Of a stretch of 64,000 nt of DNA, positions 8,150-16,954 are shown piece by piece. The stretch is from positions 62,001 to 126,000 of the forward strand of contig NZ_PYJN01000005.1 in NCBI RefSeq assembly GCF_003025035.1, in the 5' to 3' direction. The notes beneath the pieces were generated by a model. It did no database searches. It saw only the letters and a list, made by a program, of their open reading frames with translations, and had not been told where the DNA came from. The stretch is from Rhizobium sp. SEMIA4064 (GTDB lineage Bacteria > Pseudomonadota > Alphaproteobacteria > Rhizobiales > Rhizobiaceae). Within the stretch, counting starts at the first letter, position 1. Each line of letters starts with the position of its first letter. Made by a program: the position numbers and the translations under genes.

Positions 8150-9012
8150 TCAGCTTGTGGGATTGCGCGCGGTGACGATCCATGCCGCGCCGTCGATCAT
8201 CACCGACCGCTCGCCGGGGAGGTCCGCGAAGGCGGCACGAACCGCGGCCGAGACGCGGGCGCGGATGTCGTCGGGCTGATTAGCGAGCGCGCGCGACAGC
8301 GGCCGACCTCGAGCGTCATCTCCACCGCGTCGTCGATCGCCGCGTCCCGCGTCGCGCCCTCGCCAAACGGGACGGAAGCATCGAAGGGCGCGATAGCGAT
8401 ATCGGTGAAGCCGGCCGCCGTCAGGATGCGCGCCACCCGCCCCCGGTCGCCGAACGAGAACGGGCCGGGTGCTTCGGGATCGGGCGCCGCCGTCGGCGGG
8501 ACGATGCCCTTGATCGCGCCCATCGGCAGGCGCATCCAATCGTTCTCGGCCGCGCCGCGCCAGCAGACGAAAGCGACCCTCCCGCCCGGCTGGAGAGCGC
8601 GGCGCATATGCGCGAACGCCCCTATCGGATCGTCGAAGAACATCACCCCGAAACGCGAGAACAGGATGTCGAACGTGCCTTCGGGCAGCTCGGCGCTGCC
8701 GGTGTCGGCCACCTGGAACAGGGCCGGCGTATCCTGTGGCGCAAGCGCGCGTGCCCGGCCGATCAGCGGTTCGGATATGTCCACACCCAGCACTTGGCCC
8801 CCCGGGCCGACGCGGGCGGCCAGTGCCAGACTAGACGCGCCCGCGCCGCAGCCGACGTCCAGCGCGCGCTCGCCCGCCGCGGGCGCGGCGGCTTCGATTG
8901 CGGCCTGGCCGAACACCGCCAGCATGGCGTCGAGCCGGGCCTGGTGCGCGACCCAGCGCTCCCCGTTTTGGTCATTCCAATCGGCGACCTGATCGGCATT
9001 GTACTGTGCCAT
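8150..9012 (-). pseudogene. class I SAM-dependent methyltransferase, frameshifted near its C-terminus
   Basis: The 5' part encodes a UbiE/arsenite-type methyltransferase: motif I ALDVGCGAGASSLALAAR (about residues 49-66), VLGVDISEPLIGRAR, then GTFDILFSRFGVMFFDD. Around 8300 the frame breaks. Family-like residues ...EMTLEVG stop making sense in the first frame (RCRARSLIS), while the next frame continues with PLSRALANQPDDIRARVSAA and ends IVTARNPTS at 8150. One missing base, probably a C in ggcc-gctg on the coding strand, explains it. The upstream frame alone ends at 8200. Either a real recent lesion or a sequencing error. Confidence 0.8.
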
Positions 9013-9172
9013 GACATATCCTTGTTCTGATGCGCTCTAAGCTATCCGATGCCAAAGCGGGCATCGTCTCCAGCGATCCTGCGCCCGCCAGCGATAAGGC
9101 GCCGGTGCCGCCTAGCGCCGGACTTGGAAGGACAACCGCGCCTGCGGCAACCGGAAAAGGGAAGCCCTGCTC

Positions 9173-10072
9173 TTAAACCAGCATCGACTGCTGGGCGGAG
9201 ATGCCCGCCATCGCGCCTTGCCATGATGCCGTGGTGACCGAGGGCATGCCGGGGTTGGCGAGGTCGCCGGCGGCGTAGATGCCGGGCATGCTGGTTTCGC
9301 GGCGCTCGTCGACCTTGAGGACGATGCCGAGGGGCGTATCGACCGTGGCGAGGCCCAGTGATTCATGCAGGCTTGCGGACGGCTTGTTGCGCGGATGCGC
9401 AAACAGGATGTCGACCGCGACATCGGGGCCGGTATCGAGCTTGACGGTGGCGTTATGGCCCCCGTGATGGGCGATCCCGGCGATCCGGCCATCGACGACA
9501 GGTATGTTGCGGCGCGCCAGATCGGCCCGGATATCGGGCGGGATGTCGTGACCATCGGCAAAGAGCGTCAACCTGTCGGTCCAGTCGTGGAACAGTCTGG
9601 CCTGATTGTGCGACTGCCGGCCGGACCAGACGAGGCCCCAATGCTGGCCGGCGACTTCAAAGCCGTCGCAATAGGGACAGGGCACGATGGACGTGCCCCA
9701 GCCTTCGGCAAAGCCCGGCACATCAGGCATCTGGTCGACGATGCCATAGCTCAGGATCAGGCGACGCGCCCCAAGGCTTTCGCCATTGCCAATGAGGACG
9801 GAGAAATCGTCGATGCCGCCGGACACGCTGTCGGCCCGGGCATTGACCAAATTGACCGTGGGATAACGCGCCAGTTGCTGCCGCGCCTCGGCCAGGATGT
9901 CCAGCGGCGGCTTGTGATCGTGGCCGAGCAGACCATGCGAGTGGCCGGCGAAACGATTGCGCGGCAGGCCGGTATCGAGAACGGTGACCTTGCGGCGGGC
10001 ACGGCCGAGCTGCAGGGCGGCGGCGAGACCGGCAAAGCTGCCGCCGATGATGATGACGTCATCCATGGTCAT
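9173..10072 (-). CDS. thioredoxin-reductase-like NAD(P)/FAD oxidoreductase
   Basis: A 299-residue flavoprotein. The FAD-binding motif IIIGGSFAGLAAALQLGRAR is at residues 6-25, the redox-active CPYCDG motif near residue 136 and the second FAD motif PGIYAAGDLANPGMPS near the C-terminus, all as in TrxB-like enzymes. The NADPH-site glycines are less canonical (GLVWSGRQSH instead of GGGxSA), so the electron donor is uncertain. The start at 10072 (MTMDDV) follows a ggag site. It overlaps the end of a 65-residue frame by 14 bp and lies divergent from a TetR regulator that probably controls it. Confidence 0.88.
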   Translation of the reverse strand: MTMDDVIIIGGSFAGLAAALQLGRARRKVTVLDTGLPRNRFAGHSHGLLGHDHKPPLDILAEARQQLARYPTVNLVNARADSVSGGIDDFSVLIGNGESLGARRLILSYGIVDQMPDVPGFAEGWGTSIVPCPYCDGFEVAGQHWGLVWSGRQSHNQARLFHDWTDRLTLFADGHDIPPDIRADLARRNIPVVDGRIAGIAHHGGHNATVKLDTGPDVAVDILFAHPRNKPSASLHESLGLATVDTPLGIVLKVDERRETSMPGIYAAGDLANPGMPSVTTASWQGAMAGISAQQSMLV

Positions 10073-10256
10073 GGGCTCCGTGTTGTAGATGGAGGTGGTT
10101 GGGTTGGACCTGGCGCGCAATATCGTCCAGCGATACGCGCTCCAGACGGGCAGCGAGCAGGGCTTCGGCATCGGCGAGAAAGTCGCCCATCACTGTGTTG
10201 ACCGACCGGATGATGCCGCATTCAATATCGCCGGGCGGCCCGGATTTGGAGGACAT
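10059..10256 (-). CDS. small hypothetical protein upstream of the reductase
   Basis: A 65-residue frame beginning MSSKSGPPGDIECGIIRSVN. The stretch GDFLADAEALLAARLERVSL resembles the C-terminal helix of Rrf2-type regulators, which often sit beside such reductases, but there is no N-terminal DNA-binding half. It could be a remnant of a truncated regulator or a short leader protein co-translated with the reductase, whose start it overlaps. Confidence in real translation is moderate; function is unknown. Confidence 0.45.
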   Translation of the reverse strand: MSSKSGPPGDIECGIIRSVNTVMGDFLADAEALLAARLERVSLDDIARQVQPNHLHLQHGAHDHG

Positions 10257-10289
10257 GATTGAAACCTACCCAATGGCTTGCACATTTTG

Positions 10290-10305
10290 GATACTATATG
10301 GTATC
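10290..10305. promoter_or_regulatory. candidate TetR operator
   Basis: gatac-N6-gtatc, a perfect 5-bp inverted repeat in an A+T-rich stretch, lies between the divergent small-ORF/reductase unit and the TetR gene. A further ggatactgtc half-site follows at about 10320. TetR proteins usually bind such palindromes between themselves and a divergent target. This is inference from position and symmetry. Confidence 0.45.
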
Positions 10306-10347
10306 ATAATTCAGGAATTAGGATACTGTCAAGGACTGGAATTGTAC

Positions 10348-10995
10348 GTGACCGAAAATAGCCAGGGCCGGCGCGGCCGGCCCGCCAACGAGGCGCTTGG
10401 CCAAACGATCGTCGACGCCGCGGGCGAACTCTTTGCGGAATTGGGTTTTCAAGCGACGACCTTGGACAAGGTCGCCCAGCGAGCGAAGATATCCAAGCTC
10501 AGCATTTACAGGCACTTCGAGAACAAGGAGGCGCTGTTTGGCGCGGCGTTTGCGGCCCGCTGCCAGCAGTTAATACCACAGGCCCTTTTTGAAGGCGTCG
10601 CCGGTTCGGCCGAAGATCAGCTCATGGCGGTGGGATCATCGCTGCTTCGCACGCTGTTGCGCCCGGACGTGCGCAGTGTCGAAGCCATGGTCATGGCCGA
10701 CGTCGCGAGTCAAAAGTCGTTGAGCAAGCTCCATTACGAAGCCGGCCCCGCCCATATCATCGCCCAAATCGAGGCCCTGTTGCGTCAATTGCACGCGAAG
10801 GGGGCTCTGAACGTGCCCGATCCTCTCCGGTCCGCCCGCTTGTTTGCCGCGCTTTTCAAAGGCTCCGATCTCCTGATTATCGCACGCTTCGATGAGGCGA
10901 GAGCGGAGGATGATAATGAGATCGAATCCTATTGCCGGTCGGCCGTCGCCATGTTCATTGCCGCGCACGGTGGCAACGACCACGCGGGCGGATAG
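10348..10995 (+). CDS. TetR/AcrR-family transcriptional regulator
   Basis: A 215-residue repressor. After RRGRPANEALGQTIVDAAGE comes the TetR helix-turn-helix (TTLDKVAQRAKISKLSIYRH, about residues 36-55, then FENKEALFGAAF). The helical ligand domain ends with VAMFIAAHGGN. I place the start at the GTG at 10348 because the DNA upstream is A+T-rich promoter sequence with an operator-like palindrome; an ATG at 10255 would translate through that. It likely represses itself and the divergent reductase. It is the last gene before the guaA boundary. Confidence 0.87.
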   Translation: MTENSQGRRGRPANEALGQTIVDAAGELFAELGFQATTLDKVAQRAKISKLSIYRHFENKEALFGAAFAARCQQLIPQALFEGVAGSAEDQLMAVGSSLLRTLLRPDVRSVEAMVMADVASQKSLSKLHYEAGPAHIIAQIEALLRQLHAKGALNVPDPLRSARLFAALFKGSDLLIIARFDEARAEDDNEIESYCRSAVAMFIAAHGGNDHAGG

Positions 10996-11136
10996 CCTAG
11001 ACGAGGCCGCGAAGGAGGGCGGTGAGCAACCAATAATACCCGCTTTTTTGGGAGGCACCATTCAAGCGCCGCCCAAATGGATGAAACAGGGACGGCAGCG
11101 AAAATTGGCGCTTAGACTGCGCGATCACCGCCGTTC

Positions 11137-11155
11137 CCCCTCACTCCCACTCGAT
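11137..11155 (+). repeat. guaA 3'-end direct repeat, copy 3 (inside guaA)
   Basis: cccctcactcccactcgat, identical over 19 bp to 7791-7809 and 16/17 to 2275-2291. Here it is functional: it includes the TGA stop and the last codons (I-E-W-E) of guaA. The guaA 3' end is a known integration site for genomic islands in several proteobacteria. Confidence 0.8.
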
Positions 11156-12703
11156 CGTGCCGGGCGGCTTCGACGTGACGTCGTAGACCACGCGGTTGAT
11201 GCCGCGGACTTCGTTGATGATGCGGGTTGCGGCGCGGCCGAGGAATTCCATGTCGTAGTGATAGAAATCCGCGGTCATGCCATCGACGGAGGTGACTGCG
11301 CGGAGCGCGCAGACGAATTCGTAGGTGCGGCCGTCGCCCATGACGCCGACAGTCTGAACCGGCAGAAGCACGGCGAAGGCCTGCCAGATGGCGTCATAGA
11401 GGCCAGCCTTGCGGATTTCATCGAGATAGATGGCATCGGCTTCGCGCAGGATCTCCAGCTTCTCGCGGGTGATGCCGCCGGGGCAGCGGATGGCGAGGCC
11501 GGGGCCGGGGAAGGGGTGGCGGCCGATGAAGCTGTCGGGCAGGCCGAGCTCCTTGCCGAGCACGCGCACTTCATCCTTGAAGAGTTCGCGCAGCGGCTCG
11601 ACGAGCTGCATCTTCATGCGCTCCGGCAAGCCGCCGACATTGTGGTGCGACTTGATGGTGACCGAGGGGCCGCCGGTGAAGGAAACGCTCTCGATGACAT
11701 CGGGATAGAGCGTGCCCTGGCCGAGGAAATCGGCGCCGCCGAGCTTCTTGGCTTCTTCCTCGAAGGTTTCGATGAAGAGGCGGCCGATGATCTTGCGCTT
11801 GGTTTCTGGGTCGCTGACGCCCTCGAGCTCGCCGATGAAACGGTCGGAAGCGTCCACATGCAACAGATGCAGATTGTAGTGCTCGCGGAACATCGCAACG
11901 ACGTTCGCGGCCTCATCCTTGCGCATCAAACCGTGGTCAACGAGGATGCAGGTGAGCTGGTCGCCGACCGCCTCGTGGATCAGCAGTGCCGCGACGGAGG
12001 AATCGACGCCGCCGGAGAGCGCGCAGATGACGCGCTTGTCGCCGACCTGTTCACGGATCGCTTGCACCGCCTTGGCGCGATAGGCCGACATCGACCAGTC
12101 GCCCTTGATCCCTGCAATATTGTGGATGAAGTTGCTGATCAGCTTGGCGCCGTCAGGTGTATGCACCACTTCCGGATGGAACTGCACGCCGTAATATTTG
12201 CGCTTCTCGTTGGCGATGAAGGCATAGGGCGCGTTCGAGGAGGTGGCGACGACTTCGAAGCCTTCCGGCAGCGCGGTGACGCGATCGCCGTGGCTCATCC
12301 ACACCTGATGGCGCGAACCATTCGACCACAGGCCTTCGAAGAGGGCGCAATCCTTGTTGACTTCCAGGAAGGCGCGGCCGAATTCGCGGTGATGGCCGCT
12401 TTCCACCTTGCCGCCGAGCTGCATGCACATGGTCTGCTGGCCGTAGCAGATACCGAAGACCGGGATGCCGCTGTCGAAGATGATCTGCGGTGCCCGCGGT
12501 GAGCCTTCATCCACGGTCGAGGCCGGGCTGCCGGACAGGATCACGGCTTTCGGCTGCAGCCGCTTGAAGCCGGCTTCGGCGGATTGGAAGGGGACGATCT
12601 CGCAATAGACGCCCGCTTCGCGCACACGCCGTGCGATGAGCTGGGTCACCTGGCTGCCAAAATCGACGATGAGAACGGTGTCTGGATGTGCTGTCTGGGT
12701 CAT
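11141..12703 (-). CDS. guaA: GMP synthase (glutamine-hydrolysing)
   Basis: A 520-residue enzyme converting XMP to GMP with glutamine as the ammonia source. The N-terminal class I amidotransferase domain has the nucleophile in FGICYGQQ (Cys86) and the HPE motif in QFHPEVVHT near residue 177. The ATP-pyrophosphatase domain has the P-loop [10 protein letters not shown], and the C-terminal dimerisation domain ends in the standard PPGTIEWE. Length and motifs are complete, so the gene is intact although its 3' end has served as an integration target. It begins a new, well-conserved chromosomal segment. Confidence 0.98.
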   Translation of the reverse strand: MTQTAHPDTVLIVDFGSQVTQLIARRVREAGVYCEIVPFQSAEAGFKRLQPKAVILSGSPASTVDEGSPRAPQIIFDSGIPVFGICYGQQTMCMQLGGKVESGHHREFGRAFLEVNKDCALFEGLWSNGSRHQVWMSHGDRVTALPEGFEVVATSSNAPYAFIANEKRKYYGVQFHPEVVHTPDGAKLISNFIHNIAGIKGDWSMSAYRAKAVQAIREQVGDKRVICALSGGVDSSVAALLIHEAVGDQLTCILVDHGLMRKDEAANVVAMFREHYNLHLLHVDASDRFIGELEGVSDPETKRKIIGRLFIETFEEEAKKLGGADFLGQGTLYPDVIESVSFTGGPSVTIKSHHNVGGLPERMKMQLVEPLRELFKDEVRVLGKELGLPDSFIGRHPFPGPGLAIRCPGGITREKLEILREADAIYLDEIRKAGLYDAIWQAFAVLLPVQTVGVMGDGRTYEFVCALRAVTSVDGMTADFYHYDMEFLGRAATRIINEVRGINRVVYDVTSKPPGTIEWE

Positions 12704-12797
12704 GGCGAGCCTTTAATGAAAAGCGCTTTCCCTGGCAATCCGGCAAATCAAGCCGGTGCCGATTTTATTGTCCCCATTGTATCAGCCGTTGCGCCGC

Positions 12798-13439
12798 TCA
12801 GAACCAGAAAACGCCGTCTTCCAGTGCCGTGAACAGCGCGTCGACGGCATAGGAGAGCTTGCGGTCGATGACATGCAGATATTCGGTCCAGCCGGAAATG
12901 TGCTGCAGCTCGACCACGCCATCGGAAATGCCGCGCAGTCCGATCAGCGGCCGGTCGTAGATCTGGCAGACACGCAGCACGGAGAAGGTTTCCATATCCA
13001 CCATGTCGGCGGCGATCCGGCCATAGGCTTCCGCGCCGGAGATGACATTGCCGCCGGTCGAGAGGCTCGCTTCCGGAATGGCGGGAATGCGCAGCGGCAT
13101 CTCGATCGCTGCGGGCAGGTCGAGGAATGGCGTGCGGCCCTTCTCGAAGCCGAGCGGCGAAGCGTCCATGTCGCGATAGGAAACGGAGGTGACCTGGTAG
13201 ACCTCGGTCTGTTCCAGCTTCGCCGAGCCGGCCGAACCCAGCGAAACCACCATGTCCGGCAGATCGTCCTGTGCTTCGAGCTGAGCGAGCGCCCGCGTCA
13301 TGACAATGGCCGCCTCGACCGGGCCGACGCCGGTCATCAGCGGATCGATGCGGGAGCGGAGGAACGGGCCGTATTCTGCCTCTGCCGCCATGACGAACAG
13401 GATCGATTTTCCCGACACGCGTTTCAGTTCGAATTTCAT
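12798..13439 (-). CDS. 5'-methylthioadenosine/S-adenosylhomocysteine nucleosidase-like protein
   Basis: A 213-residue PNP/UDP-phosphorylase-fold protein (family usually about 210-240). It starts MKFELKRVSGKSILFVMAAE, has GVGPVEAAI and SLGSAGS in the nucleoside-binding core, and the purine/ribose motif DMVDMETFSVLRVC near residue 150. A late Asp in GISDG fits the catalytic position. It would hydrolyse MTA or SAH to adenine plus a thioribose, but a related substrate is possible. The start codon overlaps the stop of the upstream thioesterase by 4 bp, so translation is coupled. Confidence 0.85.
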   Translation of the reverse strand: MKFELKRVSGKSILFVMAAEAEYGPFLRSRIDPLMTGVGPVEAAIVMTRALAQLEAQDDLPDMVVSLGSAGSAKLEQTEVYQVTSVSYRDMDASPLGFEKGRTPFLDLPAAIEMPLRIPAIPEASLSTGGNVISGAEAYGRIAADMVDMETFSVLRVCQIYDRPLIGLRGISDGVVELQHISGWTEYLHVIDRKLSYAVDALFTALEDGVFWF

Positions 13440-13885
13440 CCGGTAATTCCCTCTCGGCCTCGGATGACCATCATCGTCCCGGTCATGGAGGCAATCAGCT
13501 TGGCAGGCCCGTCGCCTATGGCATAGCCTCGCCCATCGGCGACAATGATGGTGGTGCCGGGCTTGGTAACATCGCCGCGGAACAGAAAGCGCTCGCCGCG
13601 TCCCGGTGACATCAGATTGATCTTGAATTCGATCGTGAGAATAGATGCCGTGGGATCGATGACGCTGTAGGCCGCAAATCCGCAGGCCGAATCCAGCGCG
13701 GCGGCGATGATGCCTGCGTGCAGGATGCCGTGTTGCTGCGTCAGCTTGACGTCGAACGGCAGCTCGATCTCGACCGTGCCATGCTCGACGCGCGTCAGTT
13801 CTGCGCCGATGGTCGCCATCGCCGCCTGTCGCTCGAAACTCGTCCGAATGCGCGCCCGAAAGTCGCCGCTGCTTTCTCCAGTCAT
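13436..13885 (-). CDS. PaaI-type hotdog thioesterase
   Basis: A 149-residue hotdog-fold protein. The family pattern HGILHAGIIAAALDSACGFA (HGG-x-x-D type, with the helix containing the catalytic acid) is near residues 47-66, followed by EFKINLMSPGRG and GPAKLIASMTGTMMVIRG. Such enzymes hydrolyse acyl- or aryl-CoA thioesters; the substrate is unknown. The start at 13885 (MTGESSGDF) is preferred over 13996, which would add a low-complexity tail. Its stop overlaps the nucleosidase start by 4 bp. Confidence 0.87.
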   Translation of the reverse strand: MTGESSGDFRARIRTSFERQAAMATIGAELTRVEHGTVEIELPFDVKLTQQHGILHAGIIAAALDSACGFAAYSVIDPTASILTIEFKINLMSPGRGERFLFRGDVTKPGTTIIVADGRGYAIGDGPAKLIASMTGTMMVIRGREGITG

Positions 13886-14013
13886 CCCATTCCCTTTCGC
13901 GGGTGCGAAATTGGCATGGAGAGGCGGTTTGGACAAGGGTACTGCGGTAGAATTCGCCTTTTGAAGAATGACGCGCCATCGACATTTTTTTCCCATGATG
14001 GTGGGTATTCGAT

Positions 14014-15123
14014 ATGGCCATCAACAGATTCGAGATGGAACCCGAGATGACGACGATCCTGCAATCGACCAAGGCCTTTGAAACCTGGATGCGGGCGCAA
14101 TTGGGCGCCGATCTTGTCGAGGCCGATCTCCAAAAGAAATACAAGAAGATGAAGAGCGGCGGTTTCGTCTTCCTGCGCGCCACCTATTGGCGCTGGGCCG
14201 AGACCATCTTCGATATGTGTCCCGATCTCGCGAGCGCACCGCAGGTGCTGGCGATCGGCGATACGCATCTGGAGAATTTCGGCACTTGGCGCGATGAAGA
14301 GGGGCGGTTGGTCTGGGGTGCCAACGATTTCGACGATGCGGCTGTCATGCCCTATGCGCTGGACCTCGTGCGCCTGGCAACGAGCGCGATCCTTGCACGG
14401 GGCACCACAGCGCCAACGCCGCGCGCCATCGCCGAAGCCATCCTCGGTGGTTATCGCCGCGGATTGAACGCGCCGTCACCGGTCATTCTGGAGCGGGATT
14501 ACAAGTGGCTGCGCAACGACGTCATCCTCTCGAATGCCGAGCGCAAGGAATTCTGGGACAAATATCGCGATCTGCCGCCCCCGGCCAAACCGGTACCCAC
14601 GCCTTATCTTGACGTGCTGCGGCAATCGCTGCCGGATGAGAAACTTCCGTTTGTCGCTAAGCCGCGCACGGCCGGCACCGGCAGCCTCGGCCGCCCACGC
14701 TTTATCGCTGATGTCGAATGGCGCGGCGGGCCGGTTCTCCGCGAGGTCAAGGCACTTGCCCAATCCGCCTGGTCGCTTCGACACAACCCATCGGACACGA
14801 CGATCCATACGGCGGTCATTGCCTCCGGCCGCGCCCGCTCTCCCGATCCGCGCTATCAGGTGGTCGACAAGCTGCTGGTCCGTCGCCTCTCGCCGAACAG
14901 CCGTAAAATCGAGGTCGAGGGTGATGCACAAATCCTGCTGTCGCCGGCCATGCTCGACCTGATGGGCTTCGAGATCGCCAATTGCCATGCCGATGACGCC
15001 TCCCGCATTCCGGGGATTTTGGCTGACCTCGACAAGAGGGAGGTGGACTGGCTGAGGAACTCCGCCAAGGCGGCGGCTGTTGCGATCGGCATGGAGCAGG
15101 CGGAGTTCGCGGCGAAGGGTTAG
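14014..15123 (+). CDS. DUF2252-domain protein
   Basis: A 369-residue protein with the DUF2252 hallmark GDTHLENFGTWRDEEG followed by GANDFDDAAVMPYALDLVRL, which recalls the catalytic and metal loops of aminoglycoside-phosphotransferase or protein-kinase-like folds. This suggests a small-molecule kinase-like activity, but no member I know of has a firm function. The start could be 14014, 14035 or 14047 (MTTILQST). It is divergent from the thioesterase/nucleosidase pair and convergent with the following hydrolase. Confidence 0.85.
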   Translation: MAINRFEMEPEMTTILQSTKAFETWMRAQLGADLVEADLQKKYKKMKSGGFVFLRATYWRWAETIFDMCPDLASAPQVLAIGDTHLENFGTWRDEEGRLVWGANDFDDAAVMPYALDLVRLATSAILARGTTAPTPRAIAEAILGGYRRGLNAPSPVILERDYKWLRNDVILSNAERKEFWDKYRDLPPPAKPVPTPYLDVLRQSLPDEKLPFVAKPRTAGTGSLGRPRFIADVEWRGGPVLREVKALAQSAWSLRHNPSDTTIHTAVIASGRARSPDPRYQVVDKLLVRRLSPNSRKIEVEGDAQILLSPAMLDLMGFEIANCHADDASRIPGILADLDKREVDWLRNSAKAAAVAIGMEQAEFAAKG

Positions 15124-15138
15124 ACCGGCAAAAACCGG

Positions 15139-15939
15139 TCAATACCCGGCGGCTTCCAGGATCATATGGGCGATCGTATCGGGATGCGAGATCAGCGCGA
15201 GATGGCTGGCCTTCACCTCGATGGTCTTGGCGCCCATGCGTTTTGCCATGAAGCGTTCCAGATCCGGATTGATCGTCCTGTCTTCGGTGGAGACCGCGTA
15301 CCAGCTCGGCTTGGTGCGCCAGGCGGCTTGGCTGGTCTTGCCGGTCAGCAACGCCGTATGGAAGGGCTGCTGCACGGCATAAAGCACCTCTGCCTTGGCC
15401 CTGGGCAGATCGCCGGCGAAATCCCGCAGGAAAGCTTCCTCAGTCAACCGCCCTTCATCGCCGTCGAAGACGATGCCTGCCGATGCCGGAGGCGTCGGAT
15501 ATGTCTTGGCGAGTGCCGTATAGTCTTCGCCTGCATCCGGTGCGCGGGCTGCGACATAGACCAGAGAAGAGACCTTCGGATGCACACCGGCTTCCGTCAC
15601 GATCATGCCGGAGAAGGAATGGCCAACAAGGACAGTCGGGCCATCCTGGCGATCGAGAACGCGCTGTGCCGATGCGACCGCTTCGGGAAGCGTCGTCAAT
15701 GGATTTTGTACGGCCGTGCAATTCAGCCCTTTGGCCTGCAGCCGCGCGATGACTTCCGTCCAGCAGGAGCCGTCTGCGAAGAGCCCGTGTACAAGGACGA
15801 CGTTGCGGGCCTTCGATGGCGCCGGCGTCACCGGGCTTGAGGTTGGGCTGCTGGCGGCCGTGCCGCGTGAGGAGACTAAGGAAGCGGCGGCGCCGGCAAT
15901 GAGCGCGGTCGAGAAATTCCGTCTGGTCATCATCATCAT
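15139..15939 (-). CDS. Tat-exported alpha/beta hydrolase (EstC/salicylate-esterase-like)
   Basis: A 266-residue protein. The N-terminus MMMMTRRNFSTALIAGAAAS is a twin-arginine signal, so it is probably exported folded. The mature part has VLVHGLFADGSCW, the nucleophile elbow VGHSFSGMI, and the terminal His motif ASHLALISHP. This pattern is common in EstC-like and plant methyl-esterase-like hydrolases. The run of four Met codons makes the exact start ambiguous by up to 9 bp. It is divergent from a GntR regulator whose palindromic sites lie between them, so it may be regulated by it. Confidence 0.87.
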   Translation of the reverse strand: MMMMTRRNFSTALIAGAAASLVSSRGTAASSPTSSPVTPAPSKARNVVLVHGLFADGSCWTEVIARLQAKGLNCTAVQNPLTTLPEAVASAQRVLDRQDGPTVLVGHSFSGMIVTEAGVHPKVSSLVYVAARAPDAGEDYTALAKTYPTPPASAGIVFDGDEGRLTEEAFLRDFAGDLPRAKAEVLYAVQQPFHTALLTGKTSQAAWRTKPSWYAVSTEDRTINPDLERFMAKRMGAKTIEVKASHLALISHPDTIAHMILEAAGY

Positions 15940-16261
15940 CGTGATCCTTATGGCGTAGAGGATAAATGGGCGACAGAAAGCCGTCCGCGCCGGATATCGG
16001 AGCGGTGAGCTTCTTGCGGGTTTCGTACTTCTGGGAGCGGCATCTGCCCAAACACACCGATCGAATGCGCCCCGTCTTGCATTCCGGCTGGGTATCGAGG
16101 CTGCTTTGTGTATGCAAAAGCAAGCCCGTTGAGCATTCTTGTATTCTTAAATGCGATATCAGTCAATAATTGGATGCGTAACGGTTGCGTGATCGAGTAT
16201 TTGCATGCAAGATGAGGCGGTCGAAGCATCTTTGCATACAAGCGACAAGGGAGAATGAGGA
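15940..16261. promoter_or_regulatory. divergent regulatory region with repeated TTGCATRCAA sites
   Basis: A gene-free 322-bp region between the exported hydrolase and the GntR gene. It holds two near-identical palindromes, ttgcatgcaa at 16201-16210 and ttgcatacaa at 16232-16241, and a related ttgtgtatgcaa at 16106-16117. FCD-type GntR proteins commonly bind TTGTATNCAA-like sites, so these look like autoregulatory operators overlapping the gntR promoter, with the third nearer the hydrolase. Confidence 0.55.
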
Positions 16262-16942
16262 ATGACTGATGAATCGGATGATACGATAGAGGATCGCGAG
16301 TTGTTGTCCGATCGCATCCGCAACGCGCTAGCGGATGAGATCGCCGCCGGTAAGCTTGAGGCAGGCGCCGCACTGGACGAACAGCAGCTTGCCGATCGCT
16401 TCGGCGCCTCGCGTACCCCGGTTCGCGAGGCATTGAGGCAACTGGCAGCGAACGGTCTGGTGGAAATGCGAGCGCGGCGCGGGGTGGTCGTCGCCCGCAT
16501 GACACCCGAACGCATCATGGACATGTTCGAGACGGTAGCCGAAATCGAGGCAATGTGCGTGAGGCTCGCCACCTATCGCATGACGCCCTTGGAGCGCAGC
16601 CACCTGATCGAACTGCACGATTCATCCGAAGCTATCGTGAAAAAAGGCGATTTTGACGCCTATGACACGTTCAACCGTGCGTTCCACGAGGCGATCTATC
16701 ACGCGACCCACAACAGCTTCCTCGCCGAACAGGCGATCGCGATACACAATCGTCTGATGGCCTTCCGCCGCGCGCAATTGCAACAGGAACAGCGCCTCGA
16801 TCGATCCAGGGCGGAGCATGAAGCCATTATGCAGGCAATCGCAGAGGGTGACGGGGAACTGGCGTCGCGCCGTATGCGGGCACATATGCTGAATGCGGCG
16901 ACGACATTGCGGCGCTTCATCGAAGCCAACAAGCTGGCTTAG
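16262..16942 (+). CDS. GntR-family regulator, FCD (FadR/VanR) subfamily
   Basis: A 226-residue regulator. The GntR winged helix covers about residues 15-80 (LSDRIRNALADEIAAGKLEA, then ADRFGASRTPVREALRQLAA). The C-terminal all-helical FCD ligand domain includes NRAFHEAIYHATHN, where the Asp/His metal-binding residues of this family usually sit. It starts with a ggagaatgagg-type site just upstream. Two TTGCATRCAA palindromes lie 20-60 bp before its start. The ligand is probably a small organic acid, by analogy with the subfamily. Confidence 0.92.
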   Translation: MTDESDDTIEDRELLSDRIRNALADEIAAGKLEAGAALDEQQLADRFGASRTPVREALRQLAANGLVEMRARRGVVVARMTPERIMDMFETVAEIEAMCVRLATYRMTPLERSHLIELHDSSEAIVKKGDFDAYDTFNRAFHEAIYHATHNSFLAEQAIAIHNRLMAFRRAQLQQEQRLDRSRAEHEAIMQAIAEGDGELASRRMRAHMLNAATTLRRFIEANKLA

Positions 16943-16954
16943 GCAGCGCCCAGA

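Noticed and set aside
2275..11155. A complete integrative element with its own integrase
   Set aside because: Despite the att-like repeats I found no tyrosine or serine recombinase, excisionase or transfer gene between them.
10892..12502. A 536-codon open frame on the plus strand across guaA
   Set aside because: It is the antisense of guaA, whose protein matches its family along its full length; in high-GC DNA the opposite strand often stays open.
12798..14183. A single 461-residue protein including the nucleosidase
   Set aside because: Only residues from the Met at 13439 onward match a family; the upstream part is the thioesterase gene read in another frame.
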